Source: Flavobacteriaceae bacterium MAR_2009_75
Lineage (GTDB): Bacteria > Bacteroidota > Bacteroidia > Flavobacteriales > Flavobacteriaceae
DNA: 64,000 nt
Direction: 5' to 3'
Assembly (NCBI GenBank): GCA_002813285.1
Contig: PHTZ01000001.1
Span: forward strand, 124,001 to 188,000
A program made the translations under genes and the position numbers. Under the pieces are notes generated by a model that made no database searches, was not told the DNA's origin, and saw only the letters and a program-made list of their open reading frames with translations. Positions 47,429-56,592 of the stretch are shown one piece after another. Each line of letters begins with the position of its first letter. Position 1 is the stretch's first letter.

Positions 47429-48319
47429 TTAAAACAAATTATTCTCATAGAGTAATGGAAAAAATTTACCCTCCATTTTTTCACCTTTAGGCACGGGCGG
47501 AACTCCCTTCAAAAGTTCGTCATTAGTATTACTTACGGTACCATCTGCAAAAACATTGAGTACAAATGCCCGCCTACTTCTATTTGATTTGTTCTCATAC
47601 GATCCGTGAACCATAAGCGGATGATGAAATGTGGTATACCCTTTTTTCAATTCGATGGCAACGGGCTTATTGAATTGCTCCCTTTGGTCATCGTTCAAAT
47701 AGTTCATCAAACCGTTCATGTCACCCGCTAATGAGGGAGCGTTTAACAATCCCCATTTGTGACTTTTCGGTATATAATGTAGACATCCATTTTCTGTAGA
47801 GGCGTCGTCCAATCCGGTCCAACAGGTTAAGTGCTGCATGGCAATAGTTCTCGTCCAATACGAGTAATCTTGATGCCAGGCCACTACGCCACCATGTTTG
47901 GCGGGCTTACAAAAGAGTTGATCGTGCCAAAAGCGAACGGGCCTTTGTTCCAGCAATTGGTGCGCTGCCATAACGAAAGCTGGGTTATACAGCACATCAT
48001 GAAAACCATGGGTAATTCTCCAATGCCCTAACGAGTGGAAAAGCACGGCATTTGGGTCTTCCGATTCATTACTATGAAATTCATAAAACAGATGGTGTAA
48101 AGGATGGTTTGGGTCTAATATTTCATCAAGTTCTTTACGTAAAACATTGATTTGATTATCATTTAAAAGTTTAATTCCTGACACATAACCCTCTTCATGA
48201 AAGTGATTTATCTGCTCATCGGTTAGTTTATATTGTTGCCATTCTTCTTTCGATTTGGGCCAACTGAACAAATCACTAATTAAATGATGTACTTCTGCCA
48301 AATCTTCTACTTCACCCAT
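47429..48319 (-). CDS. Phytanoyl-CoA dioxygenase (PhyH) family Fe(II)/2-oxoglutarate oxygenase
   Basis: A 296-residue oxygenase with the iron triad H149-x-D151 in AWHQDYSYW and H238 in LMVHGSYENKSNRS, followed by R250 that binds 2-oxoglutarate. TGLDDASTENGCLHYIPKSHKWG is a family segment. No signal peptide. PhyH relatives hydroxylate lipids, ectoine, natural products and sugars. Here it lies divergent from the L-fucose gene series and between sugar dehydrogenases, so oxidation or demethylation of a sugar derivative is possible, though not shown. The shared 128-base upstream region holds an operator-like palindrome. Confidence 0.86.
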   Translation of the reverse strand: MGEVEDLAEVHHLISDLFSWPKSKEEWQQYKLTDEQINHFHEEGYVSGIKLLNDNQINVLRKELDEILDPNHPLHHLFYEFHSNESEDPNAVLFHSLGHWRITHGFHDVLYNPAFVMAAHQLLEQRPVRFWHDQLFCKPAKHGGVVAWHQDYSYWTRTIAMQHLTCWTGLDDASTENGCLHYIPKSHKWGLLNAPSLAGDMNGLMNYLNDDQREQFNKPVAIELKKGYTTFHHPLMVHGSYENKSNRSRRAFVLNVFADGTVSNTNDELLKGVPPVPKGEKMEGKFFPLLYENNLF

Positions 48320-48348
48320 TGCATTATTACATTTGATTTAATAAATAT

Positions 48349-48358
48349 ACCAAATGGT
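48349..48358. promoter_or_regulatory. Operator-like palindrome ACCA-AA-TGGT
   Basis: Perfect inverted repeat ACCA-AA-TGGT, extended as TACCAAATGGTTA, in the shared upstream region of the dioxygenase and the fucose operon. Its sequence is similar to GntR-type sugar operators. No regulator gene lies in the window, so the assignment is tentative. Confidence 0.28.
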
Positions 48359-48447
48359 TAAATTAATTTATAATTCTTTAAAAATATAAGTGTTGAAATA
48401 GTTTTTTATAATTTAGGACCCTATCCAATATAAATACGAGATACAAA

Positions 48448-49461
48448 ATGAAATATATTGTCTGTGAAAAACCTGGTGAATTTTTAATGAAGGAAAAGGA
48501 AGAGCCTCAAAGAAAACAAGGGGAAGCTCTTTTGAAAATCACCAAAGTTGGTATCTGCGGCACAGACTTGCACGCCTATGCCGGTAATCAGGCTTTCTTC
48601 ACATATCCTAGAATTTTAGGTCACGAACTGGCAGCTGAGGTCTTCGAAATAGATGAAAACTCAAAAGGAATAAAAGCTGGTGACAAGGTTGTTATTATGC
48701 CTTATCTCAGTTGTGGCAAATGCGTTGCCTGCCGAGATGGTAAGACTAATTGTTGCACTAATATAGCGGTTCTAGGGGTTCACACCGATGGAGGTATGCA
48801 AGAACGAATTACGGTACCCTCCGATATTCTATTGCCTGCCAATGGCTTAGCCGATAGTGAAATTGCAATTGTAGAATGTTTGGCAATCGGGGCACATGCC
48901 ATTAGAAGGTCGAACATCAAATCTGGAGAAACGGTGGTGGTTGTAGGCTGTGGCCCTATTGGTATTGGTATCATGAAATTTGCTCAGATTGAAGGTGCCA
49001 AAGTTATCGCCATAGATATGAATGCCCAAAGATTGGAATATGTTAAAAATGAAATCGGTATCGAACATACGGTTCTTGGTGGCAGCGATGCTGTTGAAGA
49101 AGTTTCAAAATTGACCGATGGAGATATGGCCACTGCTGTTTACGACGCTACGGGTCATAAGGGTGCCCTAGAAAATGGTGTTGATTATATGGCACACGGG
49201 GGGCGTTATATTTTGGTCGGTCTCTCAAAAGGTGAATTGGTATTTACCCATCCGAAGATACATGCGAAAGAAACTTCGATACTATGTAGCCGTAACGCCA
49301 CAATTCAAGATTTTGAATACGTGATAAACGTAATGCAACAAGGTAAATTTCCAACGGGTAGCTTTATTACCCATACGGTGCCCTACACCGAGATGATATC
49401 GAACTTTGATAGTTGGCTCGATCCTGCCAATGGAGTAATAAAAGCCACTGTTAATTTTTAA
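48448..49461 (+). CDS. Zn-dependent dehydrogenase, candidate 2-keto-3-deoxy-L-fuconate dehydrogenase
   Basis: A 337-residue medium-chain dehydrogenase with both zinc sites: catalytic C37, H59, E60 (GICGTDLH, LGHELAAE) and structural C89, C92, C95, C103 (SCGKCVACRDGKTNCC). NAD fold VVVVGCGPIGIGIMKFAQIEGA. It resembles L-galactonate-5-dehydrogenase (LgoD/YjjN). As the first gene of the L-fucose operon it probably oxidises a fucose-derived acid: either the C4 hydroxyl of 2-keto-3-deoxy-L-fuconate, or C5 of fuconate. The downstream lactonase starts 16 bases later. Confidence 0.85.
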   Translation: MKYIVCEKPGEFLMKEKEEPQRKQGEALLKITKVGICGTDLHAYAGNQAFFTYPRILGHELAAEVFEIDENSKGIKAGDKVVIMPYLSCGKCVACRDGKTNCCTNIAVLGVHTDGGMQERITVPSDILLPANGLADSEIAIVECLAIGAHAIRRSNIKSGETVVVVGCGPIGIGIMKFAQIEGAKVIAIDMNAQRLEYVKNEIGIEHTVLGGSDAVEEVSKLTDGDMATAVYDATGHKGALENGVDYMAHGGRYILVGLSKGELVFTHPKIHAKETSILCSRNATIQDFEYVINVMQQGKFPTGSFITHTVPYTEMISNFDSWLDPANGVIKATVNF

Positions 49462-49477
49462 GATTACAGCGCAGAAA

Positions 49478-50317
49478 ATGAAAATTGACAGTCATCAGCA
49501 TTTTTGGGTTTACGATACGGAAAAGCATGCTTGGATAGATGATTCTATGGCCCAAATTCGCCGTGATTTTCTACCGGCAGACCTCAAACCTATATACGAA
49601 ACCCATAATATTGATGGTTGTGTAGCCGTTCAGGCTGACCAGTCTTTAGAAGAAACCGATTTCTTGATAAACCTTGCTGGCGCAAACGATTTAGTAAAAG
49701 GAGTTGTTGGTTGGGTCGACCTTAAGTCTAAAAAGATAGCGGCCGATTTAGACCGTTATTCACACCAAAAAATATTAAAAGGATGGCGACATATCGTTCA
49801 GGGAGAAAAAGACCATAATTTTTTACTGAGACCTGACTTTTTGAATGGTATTTCACTCTTGAAGAATTACGATTACACCTATGACATTTTGGTGTTTCCA
49901 CATCAATTAGGTGCAGTGCTTGAATTCGTCAAAAAATTTCCTAATCAAAAGTTTGTTATCGACCACATGGCGAAACCTTATGTAAAAGATGGTTTTTTCG
50001 ATGGATGGGCGGTGCTGATGAAAGAAATAGGAAAACATGAAAATGTCTTTTGTAAACTATCAGGAATGATTACGGAAGCTGATTATAGCACATGGACGGT
50101 AGAACAACTAAAACCCTATATAAATGTAGTGATGCAAGCCTTCGGAAGCAGTCGCGTCATGTTTGGATCCGATTGGCCAGTGTGTATGGTCGCCGGCACA
50201 TATACTCATGTACTAAAAATTATAACTGACTATATCTCCACTTTTAATGCAGAAGAGCAAAATAGGATTATGGGGGGGAATGCAATCGAATTTTACAATA
50301 TAAAAATGCAGAAATAA
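49478..50317 (+). CDS. L-fuconolactonase (amidohydrolase superfamily)
   Basis: A 279-residue metal-dependent hydrolase of the COG3618 group that opens L-fucono-1,5-lactone to L-fuconate. Motifs are the N-terminal KIDSHQHFWVYD with the first HxH, WRHIVQGEKD, FVIDHMAKP, FCKLSGMITEAD and MFGSDWPVCMVAGTY. No signal peptide, so cytoplasmic. Close relatives also act on L-rhamnono-, L-galactono- and D-arabinonolactones. Position directly before L-fucose dehydrogenase (41 bases) supports the fucose reading. It is the second gene of the operon. Confidence 0.9.
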   Translation: MKIDSHQHFWVYDTEKHAWIDDSMAQIRRDFLPADLKPIYETHNIDGCVAVQADQSLEETDFLINLAGANDLVKGVVGWVDLKSKKIAADLDRYSHQKILKGWRHIVQGEKDHNFLLRPDFLNGISLLKNYDYTYDILVFPHQLGAVLEFVKKFPNQKFVIDHMAKPYVKDGFFDGWAVLMKEIGKHENVFCKLSGMITEADYSTWTVEQLKPYINVVMQAFGSSRVMFGSDWPVCMVAGTYTHVLKIITDYISTFNAEEQNRIMGGNAIEFYNIKMQK

Positions 50318-50358
50318 AGGCCACGTACTGATGTTGGCACTTTAAAATTAAAAAAGTA

Positions 50359-51153
50359 ATGGATTTAAAATTAAGAGATAAAGTAGTAGTCATCTGTGGA
50401 GCTGCCGGAAAAGAAGGTAGTATTGGCGAAACCATTCTAAGCCGTTTAGTCGACGAAGGAGCAATACCCGCTATTATCGATAGAAATGACCGCGGATATC
50501 AATATGCAGAAAAAATACAGAAAAGAGGTATAGATGCCCTATTCTGCAAAACAGATGTCACCAAACCCGAGGAAATTGAAAATGCTATACAAACGATTAC
50601 CGAAAAATATGGGAGAATAGACGTAGTTCTGAACAACGTAGGTGTAAATGATGGAGTCGGCCTAGATGCCTCATATGAAGAGTTTATGCAATCGCTGAAA
50701 CTCAATATGGTCAGCTATTTTTTAATCGTTAAACACGCACTCCCATTTTTGAAAAAATCAAAAGGCAATATTTTAAACATTGGTTCTAAGGTTGCTTTGA
50801 CCGGGCAAGGTAGAACCTCGGGCTATGCCGCGTCTAAAGGTGGTGTATTAGCTTTAACTCGTGAATGGGCGGTCGATTTAGTTCCGTTTGGCATACGGTC
50901 AAACGCTATTATTATTGCTGAAAGCTGGACCCCATCTTACGATAGTTGGATCAAAACATTACCGAACGGCGAAGCTAAATTAGAATCTATTGTTAAGAAA
51001 ATACCGCTAGAAAATCGCATGACCAGAACTATAGAAATAGCCGATACTTGCTTATTTACCATCTCAGAAAGGTCGTCTCATACTACAGGACAGTTTATAT
51101 TTGTAGACGGAGGTTATGTTCATTTAGACCGTGCCCTCTTGACCGAACAATAA
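50359..51153 (+). CDS. L-fucose dehydrogenase (SDR family)
   Basis: A 264-residue SDR that oxidises L-fucose to the 1,5-lactone with NAD(P). The sequence has VVICGAAGKEGSIGE as cofactor loop, NNVGVNDGVGLDA, the active-site GQGRTSGYAASKGGVLAL, and the C-terminal IADTCLFTISERSSHTTGQF then DGGYVHLDRAL. The last segment and NDGVGLDA are what I recall from characterised Burkholderia-type L-fucose dehydrogenases. The enzyme often also acts on D-arabinose and L-galactose, which share stereochemistry. It lies between lactonase and FucP genes in the operon. Confidence 0.9.
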   Translation: MDLKLRDKVVVICGAAGKEGSIGETILSRLVDEGAIPAIIDRNDRGYQYAEKIQKRGIDALFCKTDVTKPEEIENAIQTITEKYGRIDVVLNNVGVNDGVGLDASYEEFMQSLKLNMVSYFLIVKHALPFLKKSKGNILNIGSKVALTGQGRTSGYAASKGGVLALTREWAVDLVPFGIRSNAIIIAESWTPSYDSWIKTLPNGEAKLESIVKKIPLENRMTRTIEIADTCLFTISERSSHTTGQFIFVDGGYVHLDRALLTEQ

Positions 51154-51178
51154 AATCGTTACCAACCAAATACAGCTT

Positions 51179-52513
51179 ATGATTGAAAATGTGAAGTCCC
51201 CAGTGGTCTCAAAATCCGTATTACTGCCGTTTATACTTATAACCTCACTTTTCGCGCTTTGGGGGCTAGCGAACGACATGACCAACCCCATGGTTCGTGG
51301 TTTTCAGAAAGTTCTAGAGCTTAGCAATACCCAAGCATCACTAGTACAACTGGCGTTTTATGGCGGATACTTTACAATGGCATTGCCTGCCGCCTTATTT
51401 GTGAACAAATACTCCTATAAAAAAGGAGTTCTGCTCGGTCTTGCCCTCTACGCTACCGGTGCCCTATTGTTCTGGCCAGCGGCAGCGAACGAAAGTTATG
51501 GCTTCTTTCTTGCCGCCCTTTATATTTTGACTTTTGGGCTCGCTTTTTTAGAGACTACGGCCAACCCCTACATTCTGTCAATGGGTTCTGATGAAACCGC
51601 GACAAGACGGTTGAACTTTGCTCAAATGTTTAACCCCATGGGTTCGATAATCGGGCTCTTGATTGCTCAGAACTTTGTATTGGGTGCCCTACGTTCCGAT
51701 GATGTGTCTGAAGAAGGCATTCCCATTTACGATACGCTCAACGAAGCAGGTAAAAGTATTATAAGAACCAGTGACCTTGAAATTATTAGAAACCCCTATG
51801 TCATATTGGGGGTCGTCGTGTTACTTTTCTTTCTAATTATAAGTTTGGTGAAAATGCCTCAGAATAAAAACCAAGAGGCAAAAGTCAAGTTTTCAGAGTC
51901 GGTCAAAAGACTTTGGAAACAACCGAAATTCGTTTTTGGCGTGGTGGCCCAAATATTTTATGTGGGAGCGCAAATCATGTGTTGGACCTATGTTTACCAA
52001 TACGCAGAAACTTTGGGTATAGATGCTCAGTCTGCCGTTTGGTATGGGCTGGCCGGTTATATCGTATTCTTGGTCGGCAGAACTATTGGTACAGCACTAT
52101 TGGCTAAAATAGATTCTGGTAAATTATTAATGTATTTCGGTCTAGGAGCCATGCTTACCCTATTAGGGGCCATATTTTTACCCGGAATGTTAGGTATTTA
52201 CGCCCTAATTTTTACCTCGTTCTTTATGTCCATTATGTTTCCTACCATCTATGGTATTGCACTCGAAGGGCAAGGTGAAGATGCTAAATTTGGGGCAGCC
52301 TTCTTGGTCATGGCCATTGTCGGTGGGGCCCTGCTCCCATACCTACAAGGGTATATGCTCGATTTCGGAGGAGTTGGTTATGAAGATGTGACCTTTTTAG
52401 GAGTTTCAGAAATGCGATTCTCGTTTATTCTCTCACTACTGTGTTTTCTGGTAGTGGTTCTCTATGGAAAAAATGTATATCAGAAATACCATAAAACCCC
52501 AATCGATGAGTAA
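51179..52513 (+). CDS. fucP: FucP-type L-fucose:proton symporter (MFS)
   Basis: A 444-residue major facilitator with about twelve hydrophobic helices. FALWGLANDMTNPMVRGFQKVLELSN near residues 20-45 is the FucP family motif. FGLAFLETTANPYI and NFAQMFNPMGSIIGLLIAQN follow in helices four to five, and IYGIALEGQGEDAKFGAAFLVMAIVGGALLPYLQGYM near the end. FucP imports L-fucose (also galactose or arabinose in some relatives) with protons. In this operon it supplies the substrate for L-fucose dehydrogenase. Its stop overlaps the mutarotase start by eight bases. Confidence 0.92.
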   Translation: MIENVKSPVVSKSVLLPFILITSLFALWGLANDMTNPMVRGFQKVLELSNTQASLVQLAFYGGYFTMALPAALFVNKYSYKKGVLLGLALYATGALLFWPAAANESYGFFLAALYILTFGLAFLETTANPYILSMGSDETATRRLNFAQMFNPMGSIIGLLIAQNFVLGALRSDDVSEEGIPIYDTLNEAGKSIIRTSDLEIIRNPYVILGVVVLLFFLIISLVKMPQNKNQEAKVKFSESVKRLWKQPKFVFGVVAQIFYVGAQIMCWTYVYQYAETLGIDAQSAVWYGLAGYIVFLVGRTIGTALLAKIDSGKLLMYFGLGAMLTLLGAIFLPGMLGIYALIFTSFFMSIMFPTIYGIALEGQGEDAKFGAAFLVMAIVGGALLPYLQGYMLDFGGVGYEDVTFLGVSEMRFSFILSLLCFLVVVLYGKNVYQKYHKTPIDE

Positions 52514-52853
52514 TACAAAACGCTTTTGCTATTCCTGTGATTTAAAGGATGATAAAGAATTGATTGAAGAGTATAAGGCCCATCATGCACCTGGCTCGGT
52601 ACCCAAAGAAATAATCGAAAGTATAAAAGATGCGGGGGTCGTTGCTATGGAAATCTATTTGACCGGAAATCGCATGTTTATGATTATGGAGGTCGATGAG
52701 ACTTTTGACCCCATTAAAAAGGCCGAGATGGATGCCAACAACCCGGCCGTTCAAAATTGGGAAAAATTAATGTGGAAATTTCAACAAGCCCTACCTTGGG
52801 CCAACAAAGGCGAAAAGTGGATTTCTCTAGACAAAATTTTCAAACTTGATTAG
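52506..52853 (+). CDS. L-fucose/L-rhamnose mutarotase-like protein (COG3254)
   Basis: A 115-residue protein of the RhaM/DUF718 group that interconverts the anomers of L-rhamnose or L-fucose. It shows RFCYSCDLKDDKELIEEYKAHH and IYLTGNRMFMIMEVDE typical of that ferredoxin-like fold, with PWANKGEKWISLDKIF at the end. The ATG at 52506 overlaps the fucP stop by eight bases; an earlier in-frame ATG at 52464 would give an unlikely 50-base overlap. In this operon it would speed conversion between alpha- and beta-L-fucose for the dehydrogenase. It is convergent with the FAH gene. Confidence 0.87.
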   Translation: MSNTKRFCYSCDLKDDKELIEEYKAHHAPGSVPKEIIESIKDAGVVAMEIYLTGNRMFMIMEVDETFDPIKKAEMDANNPAVQNWEKLMWKFQQALPWANKGEKWISLDKIFKLD

Positions 52854-52863
52854 GCTTAAAGGC

Positions 52864-53694
52864 TTAGCCTACAAAATTTACTAGCGTTCCAATTTCATCA
52901 ATACTTATACGAACTTCATCACCTGAGTTCAATGTAAATTCGTCCGGTGGTATAATGCCTGTTCCTGTCATAAGAAAACAACCGTTCGGGAAATTACATT
53001 CCCTGAATAAGTATTCCACCAAATCAGTATGCTTACGTTTCATTTGACTGATCGGAATCTTATCGTTAAAAACTTGATTTCCATTTCTCAAAATTTCCAG
53101 TTCTATTGTGGTCTCAGGGGCAATAGGCTCTTCTGGTACATAAATACATGGTCCGAGCCCGGCACAACCTTCATATGTTTTGGCCTGAGGCAAGTACAAA
53201 GGGTTTTCGCCTTCTATACTTCGCGAGCTCATATCATTGCCGATGGTATACCCTTCAATACTACCTTCTGAACTTATAAATAGGGTCAACTCAGGTTCTG
53301 GAACATCCCAACCAGAATCTTTACGAATTCTTACGGTTCCTCCTTGGCCAACGGTTCGTTGTGGTGTGGCCTTAAAGAAAAGCTCAGGGCGATCTGCGTC
53401 ATAGACCCTATCATAAAAAGTATCACCGCCCGCTTTTTTAGATTCCTCCATTCTTGCAGTTTTGCTACGCATATAGGTCACCCCCGATGCCCATACTTCA
53501 TGGGTACCCATAGGTTTTTCCAAAACTTCATTCTCTATGTTTCCTTTGAAATCTTCAAAGTGCACTAAATCATTTTTCAAAGTTTTGAATAAATTTTTCC
53601 GATTTAGAAAAACATCCCAATTATCGATACTTTTAAAATAAAGTTTTGATTCATGTTCAATAATCGCACCTGTTGAAATTTTGTAGATTTTCAT
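52864..53694 (-). CDS. FAH-family enzyme, candidate keto-deoxy-sugar acid hydrolase or dehydratase
   Basis: A 276-residue fumarylacetoacetate hydrolase-fold enzyme. Metal ligands E133, E135 and D154 lie in VPEPELTLFI and YTIGNDMSSRSI. EGENPLYLPQAKTYEGCAGLGP is very close to KdaD-type 2-keto-3-deoxy-D-arabinonate dehydratases. In L-fucose pathways an FAH hydrolase splits 2,4-diketo-3-deoxy-L-fuconate to pyruvate and L-lactate. This sequence could do either reaction, and its KdaD-like segment is a caution against assuming hydrolysis. It converges on the fucose operon with a ten-base gap and is divergent from the UxuB-type gene. Confidence 0.83.
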   Translation of the reverse strand: MKIYKISTGAIIEHESKLYFKSIDNWDVFLNRKNLFKTLKNDLVHFEDFKGNIENEVLEKPMGTHEVWASGVTYMRSKTARMEESKKAGGDTFYDRVYDADRPELFFKATPQRTVGQGGTVRIRKDSGWDVPEPELTLFISSEGSIEGYTIGNDMSSRSIEGENPLYLPQAKTYEGCAGLGPCIYVPEEPIAPETTIELEILRNGNQVFNDKIPISQMKRKHTDLVEYLFRECNFPNGCFLMTGTGIIPPDEFTLNSGDEVRISIDEIGTLVNFVG

Positions 53695-53826
53695 AAAATA
53701 ACCTTTGCTCGTTTTGTTTCTCTAAATGTAAAGTTTTTTTGTTGCTTTTTTAAGTATAAACCATACACTTTTAGGTTTTAATATATATTGTTTTATCTTC
53801 GGCTTTCAATCTTAAAACTATAAAAT

Positions 53827-54633
53827 ATGTTCGGCATCAAAGACAAGATTGCCATTATAACAGGTGCAAGTGGATCTCTTGCGGGTAGTATAGCAAAGAG
53901 TTTTGCTGAAGCCGGGGTTAAATTGGCATTACTGAGCAGAAAAGAATCTTCACTCACCGAATTAATTGAAGAAATTAATGCTATTGGAGGTTATGCAAAA
54001 GCGTATGAAGCAGATATTCTTGACGAAAAAAGTTTAGAAACTGTAAAAGATCAAATACTTTCAGATTTTGGTAGAATCGATATTCTCTTGAATATCGCGG
54101 GCGGTAATTTACCAGGTGCGACTATTGGCGTAGATAAAACAATTTTCGATTTATCTATCGATGCTTTTAAAACAGTTACCGATCTAAATCTCAACGGTAC
54201 CGTAATACCTTCTATTGTATTCGGTAAAGCCATGTCTGAACAAAAAGAGGGTGTAATAATTAACTATTCTTCAATGGCGGTGGAACGTGTGATTACAAGA
54301 GTTGCCGGATATTCCGCATCAAAAGCGGCCATGGAAAATTTCACCCGTTGGATGGCCGTTGAAATGGCCCTTAAATTTGGTGAAGGCGTACGTGTTAATG
54401 CTATCGCACCAGGATTTTTTATTGGCAAGCAGAACAGGGCTCTTTTAACCAATGAAGATGGGTCATACACCCAGAGAGGCGAAGACATCATTAGAAATAC
54501 ACCCATGAAACGTTTCGGCGAAGTAGAAGAATTGAATGGTGCCGTACAGTTTCTTAGTAGTGATGCCGCTAAGTTTATTACTGGCATTGTTCTACCTATA
54601 GATGGAGGCTTTAGTGCATTTAGCGGTGTATAA
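53827..54633 (+). CDS. SDR-type D-mannonate oxidoreductase (fructuronate reductase)
   Basis: A 268-residue SDR matching the family that replaces UxuB: reduction of D-fructuronate to D-mannonate with NADH. The cofactor loop is TGASGSLAGSIAKSF, the segment NIAGGNLPGATIGVDKTIFDL is typical, and NAIAPGFFIGKQNRALLTNEDGSYTQRGEDII, with the KQNRALL block, is characteristic. The active-site VAGYSASKAAMENF is present. It is 42 bases upstream of uxuA. TATCTTCG at 53794-53801 is one base from the -7 consensus. Confidence 0.87.
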   Translation: MFGIKDKIAIITGASGSLAGSIAKSFAEAGVKLALLSRKESSLTELIEEINAIGGYAKAYEADILDEKSLETVKDQILSDFGRIDILLNIAGGNLPGATIGVDKTIFDLSIDAFKTVTDLNLNGTVIPSIVFGKAMSEQKEGVIINYSSMAVERVITRVAGYSASKAAMENFTRWMAVEMALKFGEGVRVNAIAPGFFIGKQNRALLTNEDGSYTQRGEDIIRNTPMKRFGEVEELNGAVQFLSSDAAKFITGIVLPIDGGFSAFSGV

Positions 54634-54675
54634 ACACCCAAAACTTAAGAACAACTTAATACCCTTACAATAATT

Positions 54676-55881
54676 ATGGAACAAACATGGCGTTGGTACG
54701 GGCCTAGTGACCCGGTGAGCCTACAGGACATTAAACAAGCTGGGGCTACCGGTATTGTTACCGCTTTGCATCATATTCCCAATGGTGAAGTATGGTCCGT
54801 TGATGAAATTAATAAAAGAAAAAATCATTTAGAAGAAAATGGTTTGGTTTGGTCTGTGGTAGAATCTTTGCCCATTCATGAGAATATAAAGACACAAAAG
54901 GGCGATTATAAACAGCATATTGAAAACTACAAGGTGAGTCTAAAAAACTTAGCTTCTTGCGGGGTTACCACTGTATGCTATAATTTCATGCCGGTTTTAG
55001 ATTGGACGCGTACAAGCCTAGATTTAGAAATGGAAGACGGCTCAAAAGCCTTATCATTTGAATTTATTGCCTTGGCAGCCTTTGATCTTTTTATATTAAA
55101 AAGACCGAATGCAGAAGCCACCTATACTCAAGAACAGATTGATGCCGCCAAAAAAAGGCATGAAGAAATGTCTGAAAATGATATCTGGGAGTTGGTAAAA
55201 ACTATTATTGCCGGCTTACCGGGATCTTCAGAAGGCTATCCGGTTCCCGAAAAAGGATTCGATTTGTCTAAATTTCAGACTATTTTGGACACTTATGAAA
55301 ACATTGGTGAAGATGAAATGCGAAACAGCATTGTATACTTTCTGGAGCAGGTAGTGCCTATTGCCGAAGAGGTTGGGGTTATGCTCTGTATTCACCCCGA
55401 TGATCCACCATTTTCAATTTTGGGATTACCACGTATAATGGGAACGGAAGCAGATTATGCTTATATCTTTGATAAAGTACCTTCCATTCATAACGGAATT
55501 ACTTTTTGTACCGGTTCATTAGGTGCTAGGGAAGACAACAATATTCCGCAAATGTTCGAAAGATTTGCTGATCGAGTTCACTTTTTACATTTAAGGAGTA
55601 CCCAAAGAGACGGCAAAGGAAACTTTTACGAGGCGAACCATTTGGAGGGAGATGTGCCTATGTACGATCTTATCAAATTGATCCTCAAAGAGGAAAAGAG
55701 AAGAAAAGAAGAAGGCAGAAAGGATAGTCTTATACCAATGAGGCCCGATCACGGTCATCAAATGTTAGACGATCTGCATAAAAAAACCAATCCTGGTTAT
55801 TCCGCCATTGGCCGCTTGCGCGGTTTGGCAGAATTACGAGGATTGGAATTAGGTATTAGAAAATCTTATTTCGAAGATTAA
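54676..55881 (+). CDS. uxuA: Mannonate dehydratase
   Basis: Iron/manganese enzyme that dehydrates D-mannonate to 2-keto-3-deoxy-D-gluconate. The 401 residues have the family start [31 protein letters not shown], the metal and substrate segments [20 protein letters not shown] and [12 protein letters not shown], and the C-terminal [15 protein letters not shown] with the third ligand. The gene follows the fructuronate reductase and feeds the KDG kinase and KDPG aldolase on the opposite strand. Its stop overlaps the convergent aldolase stop by four bases. uxaC (uronate isomerase) is not in the window. Confidence 0.95.
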   Translation: MEQTWRWYGPSDPVSLQDIKQAGATGIVTALHHIPNGEVWSVDEINKRKNHLEENGLVWSVVESLPIHENIKTQKGDYKQHIENYKVSLKNLASCGVTTVCYNFMPVLDWTRTSLDLEMEDGSKALSFEFIALAAFDLFILKRPNAEATYTQEQIDAAKKRHEEMSENDIWELVKTIIAGLPGSSEGYPVPEKGFDLSKFQTILDTYENIGEDEMRNSIVYFLEQVVPIAEEVGVMLCIHPDDPPFSILGLPRIMGTEADYAYIFDKVPSIHNGITFCTGSLGAREDNNIPQMFERFADRVHFLHLRSTQRDGKGNFYEANHLEGDVPMYDLIKLILKEEKRRKEEGRKDSLIPMRPDHGHQMLDDLHKKTNPGYSAIGRLRGLAELRGLELGIRKSYFED

Positions 55882-56546
55882 CTTCGAATATTCTTGATCA
55901 AGGCCAAGGTATCTTTTACCTTGGCTTCAAGACCAGCATAGTCTTTACTCGCAAGAATGTCTTTACTTATAAGCTGTGAGCCCATACCCACACAGGTAAC
56001 TCCGGCGCCGAACCAACCTTTAAGGTTATCTTCTTCGGTACTTACCCCTCCTGTTGGCATAATGCTCGTCCACGGTTGAGGGCCTTTTATCGCTTTAACA
56101 AAACCAGGACCATAGGTAGAACCTGGGAACAATTTAATAATCTCGCACCCTAGTTCTTCTGCCCTGTTTATTTCGGTAAGGGTACCACAACCAGGCGACC
56201 AAAGTACTTTTCTACGGTTACAAACAATCGCGATATCTTCTCGTAAAGTTGGGGTCACAATAAAATTAGCACCCATCTGCATAAACATACTGGCCGCCCC
56301 GGCATCGGTAATAGATCCCACGCCCATGATCATGCCCGGCAATTCTTTAAGAGCGAACTTGTTCAACTCTAGAAAAACTTCGTAAGCGAAATCTCCTCGG
56401 GCGGTAAACTCAATTAAACGGGCACCCCCATCGAAACAGGCTTTTAACACTTTCTTTCCCAATTCAATATCTGGGTGATAGAACAAGGGAACCATTCCGG
56501 TTTCCTTCATTACCTGAGCTACTTCAATTCTTGAATATTTAGCCAT
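55878..56546 (-). CDS. eda: 2-keto-3-deoxy-6-phosphogluconate aldolase
   Basis: A 222-residue class I aldolase that splits KDPG to pyruvate and glyceraldehyde 3-phosphate. It has E46 and R50 in [33 protein letters not shown] and the Schiff-base lysine K138 in IIKLFPGS. The sequence [18 protein letters not shown] is a variant of the usual PGxxTPTE motif. The gene is last in the leftward series from kdgK (46 bases), and its 3' end overlaps uxuA. It may also cleave related keto-deoxy acids such as KDPGal. Confidence 0.93.
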   Translation of the reverse strand: MAKYSRIEVAQVMKETGMVPLFYHPDIELGKKVLKACFDGGARLIEFTARGDFAYEVFLELNKFALKELPGMIMGVGSITDAGAASMFMQMGANFIVTPTLREDIAIVCNRRKVLWSPGCGTLTEINRAEELGCEIIKLFPGSTYGPGFVKAIKGPQPWTSIMPTGGVSTEEDNLKGWFGAGVTCVGMGSQLISKDILASKDYAGLEAKVKDTLALIKNIRS

Positions 56547-56592
56547 CTATATTTATTAAAATTTATGTTGTAGTTATTATGTAGACCTATTA

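Noticed and set aside
47238-47432. A 64-residue plus-strand frame between the Zn-dehydrogenase and PhyH genes
   Set aside because: Low-complexity composition (leucine and isoleucine from AT-rich DNA), no recognisable start context and it overlaps the end of the PhyH gene.
55903-55925. GCCAAGGTA/TACCTTGGC hairpin near the uxuA-eda junction as a terminator
   Set aside because: It lies in the coding end of eda and has no T-run on either side.
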